Shown: piece by piece, positions 44,030 to 53,800 of the stretch
How the letters are laid out: each line of letters begins with the position of its first letter
Numbering within the stretch: the stretch's first letter is position 1
DNA from: Betaproteobacteria bacterium
GTDB lineage: Bacteria; Pseudomonadota; Gammaproteobacteria; Burkholderiales; Burkholderiaceae_A
DNA: 64,000 nucleotides
Direction: 5' to 3'
Assembly: GCA_028139135.1 (NCBI GenBank)
Contig: JAOINB010000001.1
Location: 109,171-173,170, forward strand
Translations under genes and position numbers: made by a program
The notes under the pieces: model-generated
Told to the model about the DNA's origin: nothing
Databases searched by the model: none
Seen by the model: only the letters and a program-made list of their open reading frames with translations

Positions 44030-45050
44030 TTTCTTTTACCGAATTATCAAGCCAATATTGTTCAAACTCGATCCCGAAAAATCACATGACTGGGTTTTTT
44101 ATTTTTTAAGTCGATTAGAGTTAATTGGTGGTAAGTTTTTTTCCGTAACCTCTCCACCATTGGTCAAACCTACTTATGTGAGAAAACTTTTTTTTAATAA
44201 TCGGATTGGCTTAGCTGCCGGACTAGATAAAAATGGAGAATATATAGATGCTCTATCCAGATTTGGATTTGGTTCAATAGAAGTGGGTACAGTCACGCCC
44301 ATGGCTCAAACCGGTAATGAGAAACCACGCTTATTTAGAATTAAAAATGAACGAGCACTCATTAATCGGCTCGGATTCAATAATGTAGGAATGCACCAGG
44401 TTTTCAAAAATATAAAAAAATCCAGGTGGGTTAGAGAAAAAAAAGGAGTTTTAGGAATTAATTTAGGTATTAATAAAACTACCTCACTGCATAATGCTTA
44501 CATGGATTATCAAAAAGGATTGCTATTCTTTTGGGGTGTTGCCAACTATTTTGTGATTAATATTTCATCCCCAAACACCAAACAGGTTCGGGAGCTTCAA
44601 ACTGATAAATATTTAGAAGATTTAGTCAAAAAAATAAGTAGGTTCCAGAAACAGCAAAATGAAAAAATGGGTACCCAAAAACCCGTTCTCTATAAAATAT
44701 CTCCAGATAATAATGAAAAGGAACTAGAGAAAATATCCCATGTGTTTAATAAATTCAGTGTTGATGGTGTAATAGTTACGAACACAACAAATAATCATGA
44801 CGAATTAAATAGTGATTTAGAGGTGCTCGGCGGTTTATCAGGGGCTCCGCTAGAGCAGAGAGCTTTGTTATGTTTAAAGAAAATAAAGCCCCTTCTCAAC
44901 AGGGATATCGTAATCATTGCATCGGGTGGAATTATGAGTAAAGAAGCAGTTGAGGAGAGAATTAAAGAAGGCGCGTCACTAGTTCAAATTTACACTGGTT
45001 TAATTTATGAGGGACCAAAAATCGTCTCTGACTCACTTGAAAACCTATAA
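44019..45050 (+). CDS. pyrD: Dihydroorotate dehydrogenase, quinone type (PyrD)
   Basis: About 343 residues from ATG 44019 (MSIDFFYRIIKPILFKLDPEKSHD). This membrane-associated class 2 enzyme passes electrons to quinone during UMP synthesis. The N-terminal helix pair is present. FMN-site blocks are GLAAGLDKNGEYID and EVGTVTPMAQTGNEKPRLFR; the catalytic Ser lies in VINISSPNTKQVR. A longer frame to 43983 lies within bpt and is unlikely. The 3' end overlaps the convergent PBP gene by 46 bp. Confidence 0.95.
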   Translation: MSIDFFYRIIKPILFKLDPEKSHDWVFYFLSRLELIGGKFFSVTSPPLVKPTYVRKLFFNNRIGLAAGLDKNGEYIDALSRFGFGSIEVGTVTPMAQTGNEKPRLFRIKNERALINRLGFNNVGMHQVFKNIKKSRWVREKKGVLGINLGINKTTSLHNAYMDYQKGLLFFWGVANYFVINISSPNTKQVRELQTDKYLEDLVKKISRFQKQQNEKMGTQKPVLYKISPDNNEKELEKISHVFNKFSVDGVIVTNTTNNHDELNSDLEVLGGLSGAPLEQRALLCLKKIKPLLNRDIVIIASGGIMSKEAVEERIKEGASLVQIYTGLIYEGPKIVSDSLENL

Positions 45051-46294
45051 TTTAAAATATTTTCTCGATAAAAAATACGTTCGAATGGTCGCATGGATAT
45101 CGTTTTTTCTGAAGCAAGCCATGAAAAGATGCGCTTTGCGTCTTTAGCCCTGTCTAAAGACTTTGTTGCGTCTAAGGTGATTATGATAAACGGTTTTCCT
45201 TTGACCCTGGTAATCATAGCTAAACACTTCCCAGATGGCCTGATAAAGCCCGTCTTTGACACTGAGATATCCCAATTCTCATTCCTAACCAAAAGATTAG
45301 AATTCCTAAATCGATGAGTTTTATTTAAAACTTTCACTTTAGACATCTTTGACGTGGAAAACTTCACTATAAGCGGCAGCCTCGATGCTGCATCAACTAA
45401 TTTAGCTAGATCTCGTGCACTAGAAATATTTCCACTATTTAAACCAGTAGGCTCTGTAAACTTTGTACTCCACATACTCAGAATCTTGCTTTTGACGTTC
45501 ATAGCACCTACGAAGGCATCTAACCCACCCGGAAAAGTCCTTCCCAAAGCAAAGGCCGCCCTATTTTCAGACGACATGAGAGCTAAATGAAGTAATTGCG
45601 CCCTTGTAAACCGACTACCAACCTTTAAGCGAGAATAATTATATCTTTCTAAATTTGCATCACGTTTGGTGATTTTTATAATTTTACTTAGATTTAATTG
45701 ATTCTCAAGGATTAAAAGAGCCGTCATTAGTTTGGTCAATGATGCTATTGGGAGAGCTACATCTGCATTTTTTTCAAATAAAACCTTGCCCGTAGTTTGG
45801 TCAATTACAATTGCAGCGCTTGAATTCAATTTCAGGAAATCTACGGACTTCTTCAGTCCCAGCTTAGTCGCGACTGATTTTTCTAAGTTTCTGCGTGGCG
45901 TGTAAATCAAGATTTTCTGCCCAATGAAAATTCTATTTGATCGTAAATTATTCCATCTCCGTAAGTCTTTTAAACGAACTTTATACCTTTGAGAAATTTC
46001 AGATAACGTATCTCCTATCACTACGCGATGAAATCTTTTCGAAAGACTTTTGTTCTTTTTTCTTGAAACTCTTAGTTTCTGCCCAATGAAAATTCTATTT
46101 GATCGTAAATTATTCCATCTCCGTAAGTCTTTTAAACGAACTTTATACCTTTGAGAAATTTCAGATAACGTATCTCCCGAAGAGACAGTATGATATTTAA
46201 ACTGCCCAGCACTAACAGGCTTACAGAACCAGAGAAAAATCAGTAATAGAAAGAAAAAGTTGTTCCGCAAAAATATTTTTAATCTCTCGTTCAT
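45005..46294 (-). CDS. D-alanyl-D-alanine endopeptidase/carboxypeptidase with twin LysM domains (PBP7-like)
   Basis: 429 residues. The signal peptide covers about 1-29 (FFFLLLIFLWFCKPVSAG). Two LysM domains at about 34-77 and 88-131 are nearly identical. The S11 peptidase domain (about 145-400) carries SxxK as SLTK in PIASLTKLMTALLIL, SxN as SEN in MSSENRAA, and KTG in VSKTGFI. It acts on peptidoglycan cross-links or side chains. LysM domains are not usual on E. coli PBP7, so the protein can probably hold its wall substrate by itself. It is convergent with pyrD. Confidence 0.9.
   Translation of the reverse strand: MNERLKIFLRNNFFFLLLIFLWFCKPVSAGQFKYHTVSSGDTLSEISQRYKVRLKDLRRWNNLRSNRIFIGQKLRVSRKKNKSLSKRFHRVVIGDTLSEISQRYKVRLKDLRRWNNLRSNRIFIGQKILIYTPRRNLEKSVATKLGLKKSVDFLKLNSSAAIVIDQTTGKVLFEKNADVALPIASLTKLMTALLILENQLNLSKIIKITKRDANLERYNYSRLKVGSRFTRAQLLHLALMSSENRAAFALGRTFPGGLDAFVGAMNVKSKILSMWSTKFTEPTGLNSGNISSARDLAKLVDAASRLPLIVKFSTSKMSKVKVLNKTHRFRNSNLLVRNENWDISVSKTGFIRPSGKCLAMITRVKGKPFIIITLDATKSLDRAKDAKRIFSWLASEKTISMRPFERIFYRENILNYRFSSESETIFGPS
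45914..46015. repeat. Direct repeat, copy A (102 bp, LysM 2)
   Basis: A 102-bp stretch that recurs without mismatch at 46076-46177, offset by 162 bp (54 codons, in frame). It encodes most of the second LysM domain of the PBP7-like protein. Identity at silent sites indicates recent duplication or gene conversion. Confidence 0.95.
46076..46177. repeat. Direct repeat, copy B (102 bp, LysM 1)
   Basis: The partner of the copy at 45914-46015; it encodes the matching part of the first LysM domain. The 60 bp between the copies differ, marking the linker. Confidence 0.95.
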
Positions 46295-46353
46295 TACAAA
46301 AATAACAAAAATTACTCTAATACCTAAGCAAAAGGTAGGCCAATCTCATAGAT

Positions 46354-47172
46354 TTATCTTTTCTGCATTAACTCTTCAACAACCTTACCACCTAATCGCT
46401 CAATTTCTTCTTTTAATTCATTCTTTGCGGCATTAATAATATCATCTGTATCTAAGCCATTATAAGTTTCCCAACCTACTTTAAACCCTAACTCCAAAGT
46501 TACTTTGGACTTATCTATCTTTCCAGTTGGAAGACTAGGAAGACTGTATATAGAAAAATCTGGGTATTCATTTTTTATTGATTCTAGAAACCTACTTATC
46601 GATGATTCATAAATACCAGAAACCTTAAAAGAAAAATCGTACTCATAAAAGGTTTGGAAGTACTCAGAGTAATTGTTATCTAACACCCACTCCATCATTG
46701 AGTAAGCCATTTCTGGGAATCCAGGGAGAAAGTGGTAGTGGTTTATGGAAAACCCAGGGAACCCACTTATTGGATTGGGAATTAAACTTGCATGTTGCGG
46801 TAAATTCGCCATCTCAAGACGGCTTTGTGTTAATTCAATCTCCATTTCTAAACATCTCTTCGTGATCAATTTAATTGCACCTTGGTGAGGTTCTAATTCA
46901 CCTCCTAAGGCTTTTGCACAAGCTAAACGGGTTAAGTCGTCTGGGGTTGAACCGATACCCCCAAAACTAAAAATGATATGGTCTTCTAAAAAACAGAACC
47001 TAAGTGTTTTCTCAATAGACTCAAGTTCATCCCCAATGTAGAGCACAGCATGGGTTGATAGCCCCCTTTTCGCCAGAAGGTCTCTACAATTAGAAAAGTG
47101 CTTGTCTGCTCTCTTTCCCGATAAAATTTCATCACCGATAATTACCAAACAAACCTTTAACCTTTTACACAT
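46354..47172 (-). CDS. Molybdopterin-binding/CinA N-terminal domain protein
   Basis: 272 residues. The MoCF-like fold begins VCLVIIGDEILSGKRADKH (7-25), and the GGIGSTPDDLTRLACAKALG block (near 71-90) is the CinA/MoaB signature. PHQGAIKLI and a late LPGFPEMAYSM match CinA-type N-terminal domains. The C-terminal nicotinamide-nucleotide amidase domain of full CinA is absent. This stand-alone form is common and its role is unclear, perhaps nucleotide pyrophosphatase activity. It is divergent from argA with 120 bp between starts. Confidence 0.85.
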   Translation of the reverse strand: MCKRLKVCLVIIGDEILSGKRADKHFSNCRDLLAKRGLSTHAVLYIGDELESIEKTLRFCFLEDHIIFSFGGIGSTPDDLTRLACAKALGGELEPHQGAIKLITKRCLEMEIELTQSRLEMANLPQHASLIPNPISGFPGFSINHYHFLPGFPEMAYSMMEWVLDNNYSEYFQTFYEYDFSFKVSGIYESSISRFLESIKNEYPDFSIYSLPSLPTGKIDKSKVTLELGFKVGWETYNGLDTDDIINAAKNELKEEIERLGGKVVEELMQKR

Positions 47173-47292
47173 TTATTTTAATTTCGATTACTATAAAGGT
47201 GGTTATATTACTATTAAGTTACTTTAAAAACCAACGCTGTGCTAATTTTTTATCTTTCCCTTAGTATAAAACGGTTTTAACCCCAGAAAGTC

Positions 47293-48642
47293 ATGACTGA
47301 GTCCAACGGAGAATATTGCGCAGACCTTCCGGAATCTACCCGTCTAGTGGGATGGTTCCGTTCAGCAGCTCCTTATATTAACCTATTTAAAAACAAAATT
47401 TTTGTCACCTCTGTGTCAAAAAAAAATTTTTCATCGGGAAATCTCGCAAGATTAATTCAAGATTTGTCTTTCTTGCGTGCAATAGGAGCCCAAATCATCC
47501 TAGTTTTTGACCCAAAAGATTTGTTGAATGAAGAACTGAAGAGACGAAAGCATTCACTTGTTTTTGAAGATGGAATCCCAATAATTGATGATATAGCTGC
47601 TGAATGTTTTCAGGCTGCTATTGGAATGATGCGTATCGAATTAGAATCACTCTTTTCCACGAAACTACCAAATACCTCAATGAATTTTTCTAATATAAAG
47701 ATTATTAGTGGTAATTTCGTTGATGCAAAGCCAATAGGAGTCCATAAAGGTATTAATTTTTGTAAGACAGGTGAACTGCGAAAAATCGACATATCCTCCA
47801 TTAAGCGAACTCTAGATCTAGATGCAATTGTACTGATTTCTCCAATAGGGTTTTCAGCTACTGGAGAAATGTTTTTCTTAAACAGTGAAAAACTTGCTAG
47901 GGATATCGCTTGTATTATGAAAGCGGACAAACTTATTTTTATTACAGATTCCCTATGTAACCCTAGAAAATCCTTCAGTGATATACGGGAACTCCTTACT
48001 AGAACCTATGAAGAAAATAAGGCGTCTATTATAGAAAAGTTTCCGCAATTAAATTACTTATTTGAACTAGCGAACTCAGCTTGTAACAATAATGTAGATA
48101 GAACTCATATATTACCCTACGAACAAGACGGAGAAATTCTTTTGGAATTATTTACGCGTGAAGGAGTAGGGATTATGGTGTCAAAGAACCAGATAAAAAA
48201 TATTAGGCCTGCAGTTACTGCAGATATCAATTCGATATTATCGCTGATTGATCCGTTTCAAAAAGATGGTACTTTAGCAAAAAGAGACAAAGTTGATATC
48301 GAAACAAATCTTTCTAGCTATATTGTTTTGGATCATGATGGGCAAATCTACGGCTGTGCGTGCCTTAACCATTATTTAGCGGAGAATGTTGCTGAGATCT
48401 CATGCCTTATAGTTCGACCAGATTATCAACAAAAAGGAGAGGGATCCAGGCTCTTGAAGCATGTGGTAGAAAAAGCAAAAAGAGATAACATTAAACAAAT
48501 TTTTGCGCTAACTACAAAAGCAGAACATTGGTTTCTTGAGAAGGGGTTTATCAGAGGGGAAAAACAATTACTTCCAAAGGAAAAAATTCAAACTTATGAG
48601 CCTGCTAGAAACTCGCTTATACTAATAAAATTTATTGACTAA
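47293..48642 (+). CDS. argA: Amino-acid N-acetyltransferase, N-acetylglutamate synthase (ArgA)
   Basis: 449 residues, the normal length for ArgA. The amino-acid kinase-like domain (about 10-290) starts WFRSAAPYINLFKNKIFVTSVSKK and provides arginine feedback control. The GNAT acetyltransferase domain (about 302-449) has CLIVRPDYQQKGEGSRLLKHV, the acetyl-CoA loop. It performs the first step of arginine synthesis. The ATG has no strong ribosome site. It ends 5 bp from a convergent unknown gene. Confidence 0.95.
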   Translation: MTESNGEYCADLPESTRLVGWFRSAAPYINLFKNKIFVTSVSKKNFSSGNLARLIQDLSFLRAIGAQIILVFDPKDLLNEELKRRKHSLVFEDGIPIIDDIAAECFQAAIGMMRIELESLFSTKLPNTSMNFSNIKIISGNFVDAKPIGVHKGINFCKTGELRKIDISSIKRTLDLDAIVLISPIGFSATGEMFFLNSEKLARDIACIMKADKLIFITDSLCNPRKSFSDIRELLTRTYEENKASIIEKFPQLNYLFELANSACNNNVDRTHILPYEQDGEILLELFTREGVGIMVSKNQIKNIRPAVTADINSILSLIDPFQKDGTLAKRDKVDIETNLSSYIVLDHDGQIYGCACLNHYLAENVAEISCLIVRPDYQQKGEGSRLLKHVVEKAKRDNIKQIFALTTKAEHWFLEKGFIRGEKQLLPKEKIQTYEPARNSLILIKFID

Positions 48643-48647
48643 CAAAC

Positions 48648-49373
48648 CTAATCTGCGAAAATTGGATATACCCCACTTTCTGTCCATGCAAGTCCACAAA
48701 CTAGCGTATCTAACTGTATTCCTGCATCCATCCAAAATATAAAAACAAGCTTACCATCGTCTGAAATTTTGGCTATTTTACCATACGAAGAGCTTTCCAC
48801 AATTTTGACAGCCATTCTTTCTGGAAATCTAGGGACTATCACGATATTTTCAGAATTTCTTTCAACGACTGATATAGCTGGTTGCAAACAGTTAGCGAAA
48901 GAATATATTCGTTCTTGCTCGAGGTTAGTTGCTAATTTAATCCAGACTCCAAAAACCTCGTCTACCCTTGCCCCTTGCTCACAAAGACTAACTATGAGAT
49001 TTTTAACTCTTGGCGAAATAGAAACATTCTTGAGTTTCTCATAGTGCATAGCAAATGGACGAGCTCTTCGTCGTGCTAAATGTCCCCCTAGTAAGTTTGC
49101 AAGTGTTCTAATTTTTTTATCCTGAACAGTAGAGTTCGAAATATGTGACGCCAAGGAGAGCCACACCGCTGCCTCCGGACGATAGTTTTGTTGGTTTACT
49201 TCCCTGAGTTTATCCTGCCCCTTATAATCATCTGGAATCGTCTTGTTATCAGAATCTATATTTCCTTTGTTGAAAAGCTTACTAGTATTTTTAATTTTTG
49301 AGATGCCAGCAATAAGCTCATCCAATTCACTCTCAAACTCTTCTTCATGTTTCCCCACCTTACTTTTTTCCAT
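48648..49373 (-). CDS. Unknown soluble protein, third gene behind dnaQ
   Basis: 241 residues. The N-terminal 70 residues are acidic and low in hydrophobics, probably flexible (HEEEFESELDELIAGISKIK). From about 75 the protein looks folded: AVWLSLASHISNSTVQDKKIRTLANLLGGHLARRRARPFAMHYEKL is likely helical, followed by a beta-rich end with IVIVPRFPERMAVKIVES and GKLVFIFWMDAGIQLDTLVCGLAW. No signal peptide or membrane segment is seen. I do not recognise the family. It overlaps the upstream membrane gene by 14 bp. Confidence 0.6.
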   Translation of the reverse strand: MEKSKVGKHEEEFESELDELIAGISKIKNTSKLFNKGNIDSDNKTIPDDYKGQDKLREVNQQNYRPEAAVWLSLASHISNSTVQDKKIRTLANLLGGHLARRRARPFAMHYEKLKNVSISPRVKNLIVSLCEQGARVDEVFGVWIKLATNLEQERIYSFANCLQPAISVVERNSENIVIVPRFPERMAVKIVESSSYGKIAKISDDGKLVFIFWMDAGIQLDTLVCGLAWTESGVYPIFAD

Positions 49374-49911
49374 TAAATTTAAGTTTCTTTAGATCCTTAA
49401 CTATTGAGATCGACTTTTCTAACGAATCTAACGATTTCTGAGCATCATCTGCCGAATAAATCCCATTCATATCCAACATTAAGTTAAAAAGATCATGTCG
49501 AGCTGATTCAATCTCTATTAATAAACCGTCGATCTTTTCATTAACTAATCCAGAAAACTTTTGATCATTTTTTTTAAAATTTTTCTCTGTGTTCTTTTCT
49601 TCTGACTCCCTACTTATTTTTTTTATCATCAAGTCTCCACTAATATCATCCGAGCCATCCGAAAAAAATTTATATAAAAGACATGAACTTAAATACGCTA
49701 TAGAAAAGAAAGCAACAGAAAAAATCAAGCCCTTTTCATGCAAAAGTACAGATAGATCTACTGAGCCCCACCGAGGAAAATGCTGGAGATAATTTGCCAT
49801 CAATGAATTACTCATCACAGAAATATATGTTAAAACTATACCCGTTAAAAAAGATAGCAAGCCTAAATATTTCAAAAATAAAACTGTTGAGCTCTTTTTT
49901 TTTCTAATCAT
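49360..49911 (-). CDS. Unknown membrane protein with cytoplasmic helical tail
   Basis: 183 residues. Two membrane helices, at about 10-31 (STVLFLKYLGLLSFLTGIVL) and 60-82 (LIFSVAFFSIAYLSSCLLYKF), flank a short loop with HFPRWGSVDLSV. The remaining 100 residues are Lys/Glu/Asp-rich with heptad-like spacing (VNEKIDGLLIEIESARHDLFNLM, then SLDSLEKSISIVKDLKKL) and may form a coiled coil. No family was recognised. It overlaps both flanking unknown genes (8 bp and 14 bp), so the three are translated together. Confidence 0.6.
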   Translation of the reverse strand: MIRKKKSSTVLFLKYLGLLSFLTGIVLTYISVMSNSLMANYLQHFPRWGSVDLSVLLHEKGLIFSVAFFSIAYLSSCLLYKFFSDGSDDISGDLMIKKISRESEEKNTEKNFKKNDQKFSGLVNEKIDGLLIEIESARHDLFNLMLDMNGIYSADDAQKSLDSLEKSISIVKDLKKLKFNGKK

Positions 49912-50197
49912 AAACTAATCTCCGGTCAAAGGAGTCAACGAAAATAGCTCTTCCCGCATCTCCATCTCGTTGCAAAATAAAAATATAGTTTGGTTTTGTC
50001 CATGGTGACAATCCAGCATAGTTAACTTTTTGAAACAAATTACTGGGTTCTAGCAATAATGTTGGATGGCCTCCCAAAATCCGTACCATAAATACTGCTT
50101 CAAAAATACTATCCAATTCCTCCCCGCGCATAACTCTCGTAACTTCAATTTTTTTAATTGAGTATGATATCGATCGTCTCTGAAAAAGTATCTTCAT
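49904..50197 (-). CDS. Unknown small protein, first gene behind dnaQ
   Basis: 97 residues, mixed alpha/beta and basic at the start (MKILFQRRSISYSIKKIEVTR). It contains LGGHPTLLLEPSNLFQKVNYAGLSPWTKPNYIFIL and ends VDSFDRRLVYD. No signal peptide, membrane helix or known motif is seen. It begins 18 bp after dnaQ and overlaps the next gene by 8 bp. Position argues for a real gene in the dnaQ operon; the function is unknown. Confidence 0.55.
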   Translation of the reverse strand: MKILFQRRSISYSIKKIEVTRVMRGEELDSIFEAVFMVRILGGHPTLLLEPSNLFQKVNYAGLSPWTKPNYIFILQRDGDAGRAIFVDSFDRRLVYD

Positions 50198-50215
50198 TTT
50201 TTTGATTTTACGTTA

Positions 50216-50893
50216 CTAAGCTTTTCCCTGATTTTTTATTTTTTCCATATATTTTCCGTGAGCTCTTTCCTCGTCCGAGGATGCTCTCCGAACATAGATT
50301 TGTTTGGTAATGATATCGCTATTTTGGAATAATTTCGTATTTTTCCCTAAAACACCTTCCTCAATTATTAAGGATTCTTGTCCACGCGTCATAGCCAGGT
50401 AAACATCTGCTAATAAGCGAGCGTCTAGAATAGCGCCGTGCATATTTCTCATGCTTCTATCAACGCCGTACCTAATACACAAGGCATCAAGCGAGGCCCT
50501 TTTCATCGGGTGTAACTCTCGGGCTAATTTAAGCGAATCAATTATTTTGTTACATATCTCGCTTAACTTACACTTACCTGCTCTCGCTAACTCCGCGTCA
50601 AGGAATCCTTTGTCAAATTCTGCATTATGTATGATTAAGGTAGTACCTTTTATAAATTCTATAAACTCTTCAGCAATGCCCTCAAACTTTGGGTAAATCT
50701 TAAGTTGCGCTGAGTTCATTCCGTGAATCTCTTCAGCTCCCTTGTCAACCTCACGAACAGGATTAATTTTTTGATGGTATTCCCGACCGGTTAGACTTCG
50801 ATTTTGTATTTCGACACAACCAATTTCAATGACTCGATGACCATCTTCGACATTTAATCCAGTTGTTTCCGTATCGAGAACCACATAACGCAT
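50216..50893 (-). CDS. dnaQ: DNA polymerase III epsilon subunit, proofreading exonuclease (DnaQ)
   Basis: 225 residues. Exo motifs are DTETTGL (7-13), HNAEFDKGFLDAELAR (near 93-108) and HGAILDARLLADVYL (near 157-171), so the DEDDh set is complete. It removes misincorporated bases for the replicative polymerase. The C-terminal polymerase-binding tail is short. The start lies inside the end of the RND pump gene (40-bp overlap), so dnaQ expression here probably depends on read-through from that gene. Confidence 0.94.
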   Translation of the reverse strand: MRYVVLDTETTGLNVEDGHRVIEIGCVEIQNRSLTGREYHQKINPVREVDKGAEEIHGMNSAQLKIYPKFEGIAEEFIEFIKGTTLIIHNAEFDKGFLDAELARAGKCKLSEICNKIIDSLKLARELHPMKRASLDALCIRYGVDRSMRNMHGAILDARLLADVYLAMTRGQESLIIEEGVLGKNTKLFQNSDIITKQIYVRRASSDEERAHGKYMEKIKNQGKA

Positions 50894-53800
50894 TTATTTA
50901 CCCAGATAAAAATTGAAGGTAACACAAAAAGGGTCAATAGTGTACCCAATCCCATACCTCCTACGATAACCCATCCTATCTGCTCCCTTGCCTCTGCTCC
51001 GGGACCACTCGCAAGCGCAAGTGGCATTGCGCCGAAAATTGTCGAGGCAGTAGTCATTATAATTGGACGAAATCGTAATTTAGCCGCTTCAATCGTGGCA
51101 CTTTCGATAGTCATTCCTTTGGCTAAGCATTTATTTGCGAATTCAACAATTAAAATCCCGTGTTTCGTTATTAATCCTATTAATGCAATTAGTCCTATCT
51201 GCGAATAAACATTTATAGATCCACCAACAACCCAAATCACACAAGTAGCTCCAGTTAAAGCAAGTGGTACCGTCATCAGAATAGATACGGGCTGGAAAAA
51301 GCTTTCGAATTGAGCGGCTAAAACCAAAAATATAAAAATAACTGCTAAAACAAAAACAAAAGTAAGAGTGTCTTTAGCTTCAAAATACTCCCTAGACTGT
51401 CCATCAAAATCTAGCTGAGCATTTTCTGGAAGAGTATCCTCAGCTATTCTGATTATCTTGGAAAGTCCCTCCTCTATTGATACATCCTCCGCTAAACCAG
51501 CACTTATTTTTACCGCCCGCCGCTGAGAAAAATGGTTTAACTCCCTTGGACCAACTGTCTCTTCGAGTTTTACAAGACTCGCGAGCGGAACCAATTCTCC
51601 CTTCCCAGTTTTTATATTAATTGAATTGATATCATTGGGGTTAGATCTGCTGTCTGAGATAAGTTGAACTATTACTTCATATTGGTAATTTTCCTTTCTA
51701 AATCGGGAAACTAATCGTCCTCCCAACATACTCTCTAGCGTTCTACCTAAATCCTCAATTGTCACTCCGAGATCAGCCGCGAGATCTCGATTAATTGAGA
51801 GCCTTACTTCTGGTTTATTAAGCATTAAATCGGAATCGATACCGGTAAATAATCCTGATTCAGTCAACTCATTTACGAACTTGTTTCCCAATAGTTCCAT
51901 TTCTCCGACAGAGCCTGACGAGAGCAGCACGACTTGAATAGGCCTTGAACGAGCTCGTTGACCAAATGCAGGTGGAAGAATAGCGAAGGCGCGAATCCCA
52001 GTTAAACCTGCCAACTTTCTATTCAACTCAGAAGTTATTTCTTGAACAGATCGTTCACGATCTTCCCATGGTAACGGGCGAAAAAATGCCGCTCCTTTAT
52101 TAACAGTTGGGCTTCCGGCTATCACAAAATACTTATCTGATTCATCAACCCCAGCTAATAAGTCTTCCAATACAAAAGAATTGTCATTTGTATACTCAAT
52201 CGAACTTCCCTCTGGTGTATTAAATACTAGGACAATTAAACCTCTATCTTCGACTGGCGATAATTCCTTCTTTGTATCCACGTATGCTAAAGCCCCTAAA
52301 CAAAGAATTAATATCGTTGATAAGTATACGGTTGCGGGCCTCCTGAACAACCATCGAAGTACAGCGCTGTAACTGATCTGAGCCCGAAGAAAATAATTTT
52401 TTTTAATATATTGTTTCCCAGACCTGAACAACTTTTCCTTCGACTCCCCATTAATTTTATCAACCCTAGAACGTAACAAATAAGAACACATAACAGGCGT
52501 TAATATAATAGCCACAAATCCTGAAATCAAGACCGCCCCAGCTAGTGCCAATGCAAATTCCTCAAATAGCCTCCCCATTCTTCCGGGAGAAAATATAACA
52601 GGTATGAACACTGCAACTAATGTTAAAGTCATTGCAATGACAGCGAACCCTACTTCTGAGATCGCCTTTTTAGCTGCTCCGATTGGAGATAATCCCCTAT
52701 CGAGGTATCTCACGGTATTTTCCAATACGACAATAGCATCATCAACTACCAAACCAACTGCCACAACCATAGCCAACAAAGTAAGAGTGTTTATAGAAAA
52801 ACCAAAAAAAAGAAGTAAGCTAAAGGTGCCTATAAGAGATATCGGTATTGTAATTATTGGAATAAATGCCGCCCTAAAACTTTTCAGCGAAACAACTATT
52901 ACAATAGAAACTAAAATCATCGCTTCCAAAATAGTTTTAAAAACAGCTTCTATCGAACGTTCTATAAAAATCGAGTAATCAGCTGCAACTTCTAACTTTA
53001 TATCTGAAGGCAAATCACTAAGTATTTTCGGTATATTCTCATTTACTGCTTTTGATAGTTCGAGAGGATTTGCGGTTGCTTGCCTTATAACTCCCAATGC
53101 TATTGACGGTCTGCCCTTATACCGTGCTACTCTTCTCTCATCCTCAGGACCAATTTCAACCGTCGCGAGATCTCCCAGCCTAGTAAAGTTACCATCGTTA
53201 TCTAAAGGAACGATGATGTTCCTAAACTCCTCGGGATTTGAAAGATCTGTACTTGCTATGACGGATAGTTCTCTACCACGCGTTTCAATTCTACCTGCCG
53301 GAATCTCTAGATTCTGTTCTCGAATCGCTCCTTCTATGTCCTGAACTGTAAGGTCGTGAGCTGCGACCTTGTTGGCATCAACCCAAATACGCATCGCATA
53401 TTTTCGATCCCCATATATTCTTACATCAGCAGCGCCAGGCAACGATTGAATTCGCGGCTTAATCACGTTTTGAGCAATAAAACTAAGATCCATCAATGGA
53501 ACTTCATCACTTGTTAAAGTCATCCACATGATAGGAGAGGCATCCGATTCAACCTTAGATATCCGAGGTGGTTTCGCTTCGAAAGGCAAACGGTTCAGAA
53601 CTCTTGAAACTCGACCTCTTACGTCTGACGCTGCATCATCCGGATCTCTGTATGTTTTAAACCTAACAGTAATATTTGATCTACCTTGCCTCGAAACAGA
53701 TGATAAAGTTTTTATACCCTCAATTCCTGCAATAGAATCTTCCAAAGGTTTTGTAATTTGAGATTCAATTATTTCCGGCGCGGCTCCTTTGTAGTCAGTC

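Noticed and set aside
45914-46177. Considered as a CRISPR-like or mobile repeat
   Set aside because: There are only two copies, in frame within a gene, and they encode LysM domains; there are no spacers or cas genes.
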